A DNA stretch of 5,886 nt from an uncultured Eubacteriales bacterium. Its GTDB lineage: Bacteria; Bacillota; Clostridia; Oscillospirales; Oscillospiraceae. The stretch lies in assembly GCA_900546255.1 (NCBI GenBank), contig URCB01000089.1:1-5886 (forward strand), written 5' to 3'. Shown in pieces: positions 1 through 4,080 of the stretch (position 1 is its first letter; every line of letters starts with the position of its first letter). A program made the position numbers and the translations under genes. Below the pieces are notes generated by a model. That model was given only the letters and a program-made list of their open reading frames with translations, searched no databases and had not been told where the DNA came from.

Positions 1-40
1 GGGGGCCTGGCCCATCCAGGCCCCCTGCGGGCTGTTTTTT
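1..40 (+). terminator. Probable terminator of a gene upstream of the window
   Basis: Bases 1-10 and 16-25 form a perfect 10-bp GC-rich stem (GGGGGCCTGG / CCAGGCCCCC) with a 5-nt loop. A run of six T lies at 35-40, nine bases beyond the stem. An alternative stem pairs CAG-CCC (17-23, one bulge) with GGGCTG (29-34) and abuts the T-run directly. Either fold, or a switch between them, could end a transcript entering from the left. The gene it would serve is outside the window. Confidence 0.55.
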
Positions 41-148
41 GCGCCCTTTGGGCTGCGGAGGGGCAGGGAACGGGGGACATTGCCCCGCCTGGCGCAGAAA
101 GCCAGAGAATCCCTCCATAAGAAATTGTAAAAAATGACAAAAACGGAC
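41..148. other. Intergenic spacer, no gene seen
   Basis: No credible coding region is visible here. The only structures seen are short: GCCC-TTT-GGGC near 43-53, and GGGGCA (60-65) able to pair with TGCCCC (81-86) across a 15-nt loop. The stretch becomes A/T-rich from about 110 onward, as expected just upstream of a promoter. Confidence 0.5.
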
Positions 149-177
149 TTGCAAATGAGGGGGCAGTGTGTTATACT
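149..177 (+). promoter_or_regulatory. Sigma-A promoter for hpf
   Basis: A -35 box TTGCAA (149-154, 4/6 to consensus) and a -10 box TATACT (172-177, 5/6) are separated by exactly 17 bp. Transcription would start near 184 and give a leader of about 90 nt before the hpf start codon. Confidence 0.75.
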
Positions 178-212
178 ATCCATAGAGATAGCAAAGAGCT
201 GTTTCAAAAGAA

Positions 213-252
213 GATCGGAACCTTTGATCGTTTGTTCCGCCCCGCCAGGGGC
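213..252 (+). promoter_or_regulatory. Structured 5' leader of hpf
   Basis: Two small hairpins lie in the leader. CGGAAC (216-221) pairs with GTTCCG (234-239), and GCCCC (239-243) pairs with GGGGC (248-252) just before the ribosome binding site AAAGGAG (258-264). They share base 239, so they either stack or compete. No known riboswitch or leader family is recognised, and a regulatory role is only possible. Confidence 0.3.
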
Positions 253-272
253 TGAAGAAAGGAGTCGTCATT

Positions 273-818
273 ATGAAGATCCAATTTTCAAGCAAGAACA
301 TGACAGTCCCCGATCGAGTCTACTCCCACGCCGAACAGCGGATCAATGAGTTGGAGCCCCTGTTCCGGGGAGCACCCGAAGCCACCGTGGTGTTTAGTGC
401 AGAGAATGGCAAGCATGTCATTGAGCTGACCATCTTCTCTGGCTCCACCGTCTTCCGTGTGGTAGAGAAAACCTCGGACATGATGGTTTCCATTGATGCC
501 GCCGCTTCCTCCATCCGCCGGCAGCTGCGGGAGCACCACAACCAGCTGACCGAAAGTGTGAATCCCGATGCCTTTGAGAAGGATGCAGACGACCTCATCT
601 TCATCCCCGAGGTGGACAAATTCGATGCACCTGCCTATCAGGTGGTTCGCTCCAAAGAGTTTGAATTTGGCCCCATGTCTGTGCAGGATGCCATCCTTCA
701 GATGAACCTCATCGGCCACTCCTTCTTTGCCTTCCGCAACGAGGACCGGGACGGGGCCTTCTCTGTGGTCTATCGCCGCAACGACGGTGGCTATGGCGTC
801 CTGGTGGATAAGCGCTGA
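273..818 (+). CDS. hpf: Ribosome hibernation promoting factor, long form (HPF/RaiA/YfiA family)
   Basis: This 181-aa cytosolic protein has the two-domain layout of long-form HPF, which in Firmicutes binds the 30S subunit in stationary phase and dimerises 70S ribosomes into inactive 100S particles. Residues 1 to about 100 are the S30AE (ribosomal subunit interface) domain, beginning MKIQFSSKNMTVPDRV. A variable linker follows. Residues 124-181 are the C-terminal dimerisation domain, with the hallmark stretches DAILQMNLIGHSFFAF and VVYRRNDGGYGVL. The length fits the long form (about 175-190 aa) and excludes the short enterobacterial proteins of about 95-115 aa. The ATG at 273 is chosen because AAAGGAG (258-264) sits 8 nt upstream and the protein starts like its family. 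The gene has its own promoter (149-177) and terminator (881-911), so it is probably monocistronic. No defects are seen. Confidence 0.96.
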   Translation: MKIQFSSKNMTVPDRVYSHAEQRINELEPLFRGAPEATVVFSAENGKHVIELTIFSGSTVFRVVEKTSDMMVSIDAAASSIRRQLREHHNQLTESVNPDAFEKDADDLIFIPEVDKFDAPAYQVVRSKEFEFGPMSVQDAILQMNLIGHSFFAFRNEDRDGAFSVVYRRNDGGYGVLVDKR

Positions 819-880
819 CCCCGTTGCTGCCCCAGGCGTTTCTTCCCTCTGAGACAGACGGATCCCACATAAGCATTGCC

Positions 881-911
881 AGCGGCTCCCCCCATTGGGG
901 GAGCCGCTTTT
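881..911 (+). terminator. Rho-independent terminator of hpf
   Basis: A perfect 12-bp stem pairs 881-892 (AGCGGCTCCCCC) with 897-908 (GGGGGAGCCGCT) around a 4-nt loop and is followed by TTT. The T-tract is short, but the stem is very stable. It lies 62 nt after the hpf stop and 35 nt before the next promoter. Confidence 0.85.
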
Positions 912-945
912 CGCGCGCTGGGGGTGTCTCTAGGCCAAAAGTGAC

Positions 946-974
946 TTGCCACCGGTTTCTTCCGATGGTATACT
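946..974 (+). promoter_or_regulatory. Sigma-A promoter of the riboswitch-controlled operon
   Basis: TTGCCA (946-951, 5/6 to TTGACA) and TATACT (969-974, 5/6 to TATAAT) are separated by 17 bp. The predicted start at about 981 falls on the first base pairs of the riboswitch closing stem, so promoter and aptamer support each other. Confidence 0.85.
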
Positions 975-980
975 GGGAGG

Positions 981-1199
981 ACCTGGAGAGGAACCGGGTG
1001 CGATGCCCGGGCGAGCCCGTCGCCGTGAGGCCCCAGCGCCCGCCTTCCTGCCCCGCCGCCGCAGCGGGGGACATGCCATTGGGGGCGCTGCCCCTGAGAA
1101 GGCGGAAGGCGGAAAGGACCAAGCCGGAATATTCTCCAGGGGACCCCACCTCTCATTCCAACCGCCGCGAGGGCCGGCGGGAGAGGGAATCTAAATTCC
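981..1199 (+). promoter_or_regulatory. Cobalamin (B12) riboswitch with expression platform
   Basis: Family-specific elements occur in the right order. A 9-bp closing stem pairs 982-990 with 1132-1140. GGAA (990-993) is followed by the P4 hairpin GGTGCGATGCC (997-1007, one mismatch to GGTGNAANNCC). The P5 hairpin GCGA-GCCCG-TCGC (1011-1023) runs into CCGTGAGG. A 9-bp peripheral helix pairs 1040-1048 with 1104-1112. GCCATTG (1075-1081) and GAGAAGGC (1096-1103) match the conserved GCCACTG and GGGAAGGC blocks. AAGCCGGAATA (1121-1131) is the degenerate 3' B12 box. Downstream, hairpin 1149-1186 (CCTCTC/GAGAGG and CCGCC/GGCGG) carries GGGC (1171-1174) in its loop, complementary to GCCC (1015-1018) in L5: the expected kissing-loop pair. 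No U-tract follows, so control is probably at translation initiation. Vitamin B12 normally represses such genes. The family call is strong; the class and ligand form (adenosyl-, methyl- or hydroxo-) cannot be read by eye. Confidence 0.88.
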
Positions 1200-1218
1200 G
1201 AAAAAGGAGAATGCAGTT

Positions 1219-1707
1219 ATGAGAAAGACAGCGCACAAGACCTGGCTGTCCACCCTCCTCTGCGCAGTGCTGATTGCGGCCATGGCACTGATGACAGCGG
1301 CTTGCGGGGACACCCAGACCACCAGCCAGACGGACACCGCCAGCCAGACCGACACGGCGGGACAGACCGAGCCCGCCGGCCAGAACGATGCCTCCGAGCC
1401 CACCAGCCTGGGCGAGGGGGAGACCACCTTCTCCCTCACCGTCACAGACCCGGAGGGGACGGAGACATCCTATGAAATCCACACCGACGCCACCACCGTG
1501 GGGGACGCCTTGGAAAGCCTGGACCTCATCGCCGGGGAAGAGGGGAGTTACGGCCTCTTCGTCACCACCGTGGATGGGGTGACCCTGCCCAGCGACGGTG
1601 ACCAGTACTGGGCCTTCTACATCGACGGGGAATACGCCTCCACCGGCGTGGACCAGACGGAGATTACCGCCGGGGCCAGCTACGCACTGAAAGCGGAATC
1701 CATGTGA
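1219..1707 (+). CDS. DUF4430 (transcobalamin-like) lipoprotein, probable cobamide-binding partner of an ECF transporter
   Basis: This 162-aa exported lipoprotein starts with a basic N-terminus (MRKTAHK) and a hydrophobic stretch (about residues 9-27), then a lipobox ending T-A-A-C with C29 as the lipidated cysteine. Residues 36-59 are a linker of four tandem hexapeptides of the form [SG]Q[TN][DE]xx. Residues from about 66 to 160 fit DUF4430, the domain related to the C-terminal domain of transcobalamin / intrinsic factor; the hallmark YWAFYIDGEYASTGVD is present near the end. AAAGGAG (1203-1209) lies 9 nt before the ATG. The gene is first under the B12 riboswitch and overlaps the next gene by 4 nt. 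The inferred role is surface capture of a cobamide or corrinoid for the membrane S-component. DUF4430 also occurs in unrelated surface proteins, so the ligand is inferred from the riboswitch and neighbour rather than shown. Confidence 0.85.
   Translation: MRKTAHKTWLSTLLCAVLIAAMALMTAACGDTQTTSQTDTASQTDTAGQTEPAGQNDASEPTSLGEGETTFSLTVTDPEGTETSYEIHTDATTVGDALESLDLIAGEEGSYGLFVTTVDGVTLPSDGDQYWAFYIDGEYASTGVDQTEITAGASYALKAESM
1324..1395 (+). repeat. Four 18-bp coding repeats (hexapeptide linker)
   Basis: Seventy-two bases encode SQTDTA, SQTDTA, GQTEPA and GQNDAS in succession. The first two units are identical in protein and differ at synonymous positions; the last two are diverged. They form a polar, Q/T/D-rich spacer between the lipidated cysteine and the DUF4430 domain of the lipoprotein. 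Confidence 0.8.
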
Positions 1708-2222
1708 GACTGACGGTCAAGGAGATGGCGGTCTTCGGCATGCTGGCCGGGCTGATGTTTGCCTCCAAGCAGATCATGGAGGTGCTGCCCAACGTCCACC
1801 TGCTGGGGGTGTTCACCATCACCATCACCCTGGTGTACCGGAAGAAGGCCCTGTACCCTATCTACGGCTTCGTGCTGATCCAGGGGCTCTTCTCCGGGTT
1901 TGCCCTGTGGTGGATTCCCTACCTCTACCTGTGGACCGTCCTGTGGGGGGCGGCGATGCTCCTGCTGCCCCGGGACCTGGGCCGGGTGAAGCCCCTCCAG
2001 GTGATGCTGCTGTGCGCCGCCCACGGGTACCTGTACGGTACCCTCTATGCCCCCGCCCAGGCCCTTCTCTTCGGGCTGGACTGGAAGGGGATGGTCACCT
2101 GGATCCTGGCCGGCCTGCCCTGGGACTTTGTCCACGGCACCAGCAACTTCTTCTGTGGGCTGCTGATCCTCCCCCTGGCCAGAACCCTGCAAAAGGCAGA
2201 GCACTATACCCTGCGGGGGTGA
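1704..2222 (+). CDS. ECF transporter S component, probable cobalamin or cobamide-precursor uptake (CbrT/CblT-like role)
   Basis: This 172-aa integral membrane protein has about six hydrophobic helices (roughly 8-26, 30-45, 48-66, 71-88, 97-120 and 143-160), the size and topology of energy-coupling-factor S components. Helix 1 carries small-residue spacing G12-xxx-G16-xxx-A20, comparable to the small-xxx-small motif S components use to dock on EcfT. S components bind the vitamin and share the EcfA/A'/T module, which is usually encoded elsewhere; none is in this window. The GTG start (1704) overlaps the lipoprotein stop in GTGA, indicating translational coupling; no strong separate ribosome binding site is visible. 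ATG 1725 is less likely because AAGGAG directly abuts it. The B12 riboswitch and DUF4430 partner suggest cobalamin, cobinamide or alpha-ribazole as substrate. That assignment is inference; ECF membership is well supported. Confidence 0.8.
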   Translation: MRLTVKEMAVFGMLAGLMFASKQIMEVLPNVHLLGVFTITITLVYRKKALYPIYGFVLIQGLFSGFALWWIPYLYLWTVLWGAAMLLLPRDLGRVKPLQVMLLCAAHGYLYGTLYAPAQALLFGLDWKGMVTWILAGLPWDFVHGTSNFFCGLLILPLARTLQKAEHYTLRG

Positions 2223-2232
2223 GGGTCCTCTG

Positions 2233-2248
2233 CCTATACCTGGATAGG
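2233..2248 (+). other. Small hairpin in the S-component / 2274 gene spacer
   Basis: CCTAT (2233-2237) and ATAGG (2244-2248) form a 5-bp stem with a 6-nt loop in the 51-bp spacer. No T-run follows, so it is not a terminator. It may be an mRNA processing or stability element, or chance. Confidence 0.25.
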
Positions 2249-2273
2249 AACCGATAGAAAAGGAGGTGTCTTG

Positions 2274-2552
2274 ATGGAAGGCATCGCTGCAGTGGCGCTG
2301 CTCATCGCCCTGCTGACCTACTTTGAGATGAACCGGCTCCGGAAACGGCTGGAGCGGCAGCAGGCCCAGTGGGAAACCCTCTGCCGGGAGATGGGCCGCA
2401 CCGACCTGCTGGAGCCGGCGTTTCCTCCGGAGGTTCTGGAGCAGGTCCGGCAGTATAAGGCCCAGGGGAAAACCACGGAGGCCATCCGCTGCCTTCGCCG
2501 GGCCGGTGACTTGGATCTGGCCGAGGCCAAGGCGTACCTGGACAAACTTTGA
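2274..2552 (+). CDS. Small membrane-anchored protein with L7/L12 C-terminal-like segment
   Basis: This 92-aa protein has an N-terminal hydrophobic helix (about residues 4-17), then a charged, probably coiled-coil region (about 18-40, rich in R, E and Q). A C-terminal helical segment (about 50-92) reads QGKTTEAIRCLRRAGDLDLA followed by EAKAYLDKL. This resembles the helix-turn-helix core of the ribosomal protein L7/L12 C-terminal domain (pattern xxAIKxxRxxTGLGLKEAKxxV). Small proteins of this build occur in Clostridia; their function is not established to my knowledge. ATG 2274 is preferred to TTG 2271 because AAAGGAGGT (2259-2267) is 7 nt from the ATG and only 4 nt from the TTG. It lies 51 nt after the S-component gene on the same strand without an intervening terminator, so it is probably co-transcribed and B12-regulated. 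A direct role in cobamide uptake is not shown. Confidence 0.75.
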   Translation: MEGIAAVALLIALLTYFEMNRLRKRLERQQAQWETLCREMGRTDLLEPAFPPEVLEQVRQYKAQGKTTEAIRCLRRAGDLDLAEAKAYLDKL

Positions 2553-2574
2553 ATCTGCCATATCCCATGGGGAA

Positions 2575-2604
2575 GGGCAGGCACGGTTTCGTGCCTGCCC
2601 TTTT
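2575..2604 (+). terminator. Rho-independent terminator of the B12-riboswitch operon
   Basis: A perfect 11-bp stem pairs GGGCAGGCACG (2575-2585) with CGTGCCTGCCC (2590-2600) around GTTT and is followed by TTTT. It lies 22 nt after the stop at 2552. It also lies 20 nt beyond the end of the convergent regulator gene (stop at 2621), but on the minus strand the stem is followed only by TTCCCC, so it would be a weak terminator in that direction. Confidence 0.88.
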
Positions 2605-2620
2605 CTGCTTGGTGCGGCGA

Positions 2621-2815
2621 TTATGCTTGGGGGGTGAACAGTTCGTCCACCGTGGTGCCCAGGGTTTTGGCCAAGTGGAAGGCCAGGGCCAGGGTGGGGT
2701 CGTATTTGTTGTTCTCAATGGCGTTGATGGTTTGGCGGGAGACGCCGCAGGCTTTGGCCAGCTCCTCCTGGGACAGGCCCAGGGCTTTCCGCAGGGCGCG
2801 GATCTGGTTGTCCAC
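2621..2815 (-). CDS. XRE-family (Cro/C1-type) transcriptional regulator
   Basis: This 64-aa protein is essentially a single HTH_3 domain. Residues 5-12 form the first helix, LSQEELAKACGV (14-25) the second, SRQTINAIE (26-34) the recognition helix, and NNKYDPTLALAFHLAKTLGTTVDELF (35-60) the closing helices. It is a compact DNA-binding protein of the kind commonly paired with a small membrane protein in Firmicutes. The start is GTG at 2815-2813, with GGGGGTGA just upstream and partly inside the stop region of the preceding gene. The spacing of 4 nt to the upstream stop (2820) implies one transcript and coupled translation. It probably represses its own promoter through the palindromes at 3164-3183 and 3210-3229. 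No effector domain is present, so any signal must come through the partner membrane protein or through protein level. Confidence 0.9.
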   Translation of the reverse strand: MDNQIRALRKALGLSQEELAKACGVSRQTINAIENNKYDPTLALAFHLAKTLGTTVDELFTPQA

Positions 2816-2819
2816 GGGC

Positions 2820-3122
2820 TCACCCCCCCAGCTTGTGCCGGTACCAGGCCAGAGACCCGGCGAAGAGGTAGGCGGCCACCATCAGGGTGATCAGGGGGTG
2901 GAGGAGCTCCCGCCCCTCGCCCAGCAGGAACACCAGGGTGCGCAGAAGCAGGTACCCTGCCATCCCCATAAAGGAGAAGGTGCAGGCTTTGCCTACGATC
3001 AGCTGCCGCCGCTCATCCCCCAAGCGCACCAGGGAGAGAAACATCCAGACGATGAGCGCCGCGGACAGGGCCAGAAAGGCCAGGAACAAAATGGCGAAAA
3101 AGGAAAGACCGTTGTTGTCCAT
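2820..3122 (-). CDS. Small three-helix membrane protein paired with the XRE regulator
   Basis: This 100-aa protein has three hydrophobic segments (about residues 7-32, 46-67 and 74-94). Between the first and second is the charged motif DERRQLIVGKA (36-46). A DER...I..KA motif at this place is typical of small membrane proteins encoded next to YozG-like XRE regulators (DUF2178/DUF3796-like); the exact family is uncertain. The start at 3122 is chosen because GGAGG lies 8 nt upstream on the minus strand (complement of 3130-3134). A longer frame from 3170 would put its start upstream of this site and overlap a predicted operator. It is first in a two-gene unit with the regulator. The function is unknown; a sensor or antagonist for the regulator is a reasonable guess from pairing alone. 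Confidence 0.8.
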   Translation of the reverse strand: MDNNGLSFFAILFLAFLALSAALIVWMFLSLVRLGDERRQLIVGKACTFSFMGMAGYLLLRTLVFLLGEGRELLHPLITLMVAAYLFAGSLAWYRHKLGG

Positions 3123-3163
3123 AGGGAAACCTCCAATCGAGAATAGGGATGGAAGGGGATGGA

Positions 3164-3183
3164 ATGTCAAATCCTTTTGACAT
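3164..3183. promoter_or_regulatory. Palindromic operator, proximal copy
   Basis: ATGTCAAA-TCCT-TTTGACAT is a perfect inverted repeat with 8-bp arms. It covers the predicted transcription start (about 3181) of the minus-strand membrane protein / XRE unit. Its near-copy at 3210-3229 makes it a likely binding site of the XRE regulator encoded in this unit. Confidence 0.75.
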
Positions 3184-3187
3184 CTTT

Positions 3188-3216
3188 AGGATAGCAGATC
3201 CCCGGGCAAATGTCAA
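3188..3216 (-). promoter_or_regulatory. Sigma-A promoter of the membrane protein / XRE unit
   Basis: On the minus strand, TTGACA (complement of 3211-3216, a perfect -35) and TATCCT (complement of 3188-3193, 4/6 to the -10 consensus) are separated by 17 bp. Transcription would start near 3181. The -35 lies inside the distal palindrome and the start lies inside the proximal one. Confidence 0.8.
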
Positions 3217-3229
3217 ATACTTTTTACAT
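3210..3229. promoter_or_regulatory. Palindromic operator, distal copy overlapping the -35 box
   Basis: ATGTCAAA-TACT-TTTTACAT is the same 8-4-8 palindrome as at 3164-3183 with one mismatch between arms. The two centres are 46 bp apart. Binding here would cover the -35 of the minus-strand promoter. Confidence 0.7.
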
Positions 3230-3237
3230 CCTGGAGG

Positions 3238-3262
3238 AAAAAAGGCTGGCCCAGGGCCAGCC
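3238..3262 (-). terminator. Rho-independent terminator of the GntR/FadR gene
   Basis: GGCTGGC (3244-3250) and GCCAGCC (3256-3262) form a 7-bp stem, extendable by two further complementary pairs in the loop. On the minus strand it is followed by six U (complement of 3238-3243). It begins 7 nt after the regulator stop codon at 3270. Confidence 0.85.
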
Positions 3263-3269
3263 CTTGGAT

Positions 3270-3950
3270 TTAGTCGTCCTTGAGCCCCATGACGTCCATG
3301 GAGTGGTGCATGTGGATGGCCATGGCGTGGCCTGCCCCCTCGGCGTCTCCCTTGCGGAAGAAGTCCATGAGCAGGGCGTGGTCCCGGCGGGTGTCCTCCG
3401 CCAGCTGGTCCTTGTGCTGGCCGGAGGTGATGGCGGCGGCCACCGCCTGGTTGATCATAGGCAGCAGCCGCATCATAAAGGCGTTGTGGGTGGCCCGGAC
3501 GATGGCGGCGTGGAACTCCCGGTCGGCCTCCGTCCGGTCCTGGCCCTGGCGGATGCAGCGGTCCACATCCTCCCCCCGGGCCAGGATCTCGGCCATCTCC
3601 TCCGGGGTGGCCCGGCGGCAGGCCAGCCGGGCGGCGGAGGGCTCAAAGATCTCCCGGAGCTCGAAGAGGTCCCGCAGCTCCCCCTGGACCTGGTCCAGGT
3701 GGGAGAAGCCGTAGTCGTTGACCTGGGCGGCGGCGGGGGTGACGAAGGTCCCCTTGCCCCGGCGGGCCTCCAACAGGTTCTGGGAGACCAGGACATGGAT
3801 GGCCTCCCGCAGGGTGGTGCGGCTGACCCCCAGCTCCTTGGCCAGCTCCACCTCCCCCGGCAGTTTCTCCCCGGGGGCCAGGCGGCGCTCCACGGCGATC
3901 ATGGTGTACAGCCGCTCCGCCGTTTGCTGGGACAGACTTTTTTTCTCCAT
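3270..3950 (-). CDS. FadR-subfamily GntR transcriptional regulator
   Basis: This 226-aa cytosolic repressor/activator has an N-terminal winged helix (about residues 8-72), with the GntR signature LPGEVELAKELGVSRTTLRE (30-49) and wing RRGKGTFV (63-70). Its all-helical FCD effector domain spans about 90-215. The FCD metal-ligand set is visible: D143 and H147 in ADREFH, H191 in RRDHALL, and H213 in MAIHMHH. It probably binds a divalent metal together with a small carboxylate. The length is normal. The start at 3950 has a good ribosome binding site (complement of CCTCCTT, 3957-3963). The gene is divergent from ilvD with 130 bp between start codons and ends at its own terminator. It probably regulates ilvD and itself through the TTGTATGACAA site at 4036-4050. 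Its effector is not readable; FCD regulators often sense organic or sugar acids. Its own promoter is unclear; TTGCAT / TAGGAT on the minus strand is a weak candidate. Confidence 0.93.
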   Translation of the reverse strand: MEKKSLSQQTAERLYTMIAVERRLAPGEKLPGEVELAKELGVSRTTLREAIHVLVSQNLLEARRGKGTFVTPAAAQVNDYGFSHLDQVQGELRDLFELREIFEPSAARLACRRATPEEMAEILARGEDVDRCIRQGQDRTEADREFHAAIVRATHNAFMMRLLPMINQAVAAAITSGQHKDQLAEDTRRDHALLMDFFRKGDAEGAGHAMAIHMHHSMDVMGLKDD

Positions 3951-3971
3951 ACAGACCTCCTTTTTTTCAGA

Positions 3972-3990
3972 AAGGGGGCGATTCCCCCTT
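3972..3990. other. GC-rich inverted repeat in the regulator / ilvD intergenic region
   Basis: AAGGGGG (3972-3978) and CCCCCTT (3984-3990) form a perfect 7-bp inverted repeat with a 5-nt centre. On the plus strand it runs into the ilvD -35 box. On the minus strand it would be a hairpin in the regulator leader, a few bases upstream of its AGGAGG. It could be a protein site, a leader hairpin that limits regulator translation, or chance. Confidence 0.4.
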
Positions 3991-4017
3991 GACAGGGCTG
4001 TCTCTATCCTATACTAT
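3989..4017 (+). promoter_or_regulatory. ilvD: Probable promoter of ilvD
   Basis: A perfect -35 TTGACA lies at 3989-3994. The -10 is ambiguous: TACTAT (4012-4017) gives a 17-bp spacer, while the better-looking TATACT (4010-4015) gives 15 bp. Transcription would start near 4022, leaving a short leader of about 60 nt. That is too short for a T-box or leader-peptide attenuator. Confidence 0.65.
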
Positions 4018-4035
4018 AAAGTCAGACAATGCAAG

Positions 4036-4050
4036 AGTTGTATGACAACT
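4036..4050. promoter_or_regulatory. Predicted FadR/GntR operator in the ilvD leader
   Basis: AGTTGT-ATG-ACAACT is a perfect palindrome with 6-bp arms. Its core TTGTATGACAA (4038-4048) fits the TNGTNNNACNA half-site pattern known for FadR-subfamily GntR regulators. It lies about 15-28 bases downstream of the ilvD start point, where a bound repressor would block transcription. The adjacent divergent FadR-type regulator is the obvious binder. This is inferred from pattern and context. Confidence 0.7.
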
Positions 4051-4080
4051 TGAAACGATTTTTTGCAAGGAGGACATCCC

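Noticed and set aside
134..349. 71-codon plus-strand frame overlapping the hpf promoter and start
   Set aside because: It starts upstream of the promoter's -10 box, lacks a ribosome binding site, has no domain pattern, and overlaps hpf out of frame.
1149..1199. Transcription terminator in the riboswitch expression platform
   Set aside because: The hairpins at 1149-1186 and 1186-1199 are not followed by a T-tract; the next bases are the A-rich Shine-Dalgarno region. Translational control is more likely.
709..1222. Several open frames on both strands through the terminator and riboswitch region
   Set aside because: They run through a perfect terminator hairpin and a structured riboswitch and are biased in composition. 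None has a Shine-Dalgarno or family resemblance.
1680..2561. Minus-strand open frame (293 codons) opposite the S-component and L12-like genes
   Set aside because: The composition is rich in Q/G/P/H, as in antisense shadows. It opposes two well-supported genes and their coupling signal, and no start signal is seen.
3123..3170. Longer start (3170) for the membrane protein gene
   Set aside because: It would add 16 residues ahead of a well-placed GGAGG/ATG at 3122, and its start lies in the proximal operator only about 10 nt after the predicted transcription start.
3210..3992. Plus-strand open frame (260 codons) opposite the FadR-type regulator
   Set aside because: It is a shadow frame with low-complexity G/V/D/L runs, while the opposite strand carries a complete GntR/FCD protein with intact motifs, ribosome binding site and terminator.
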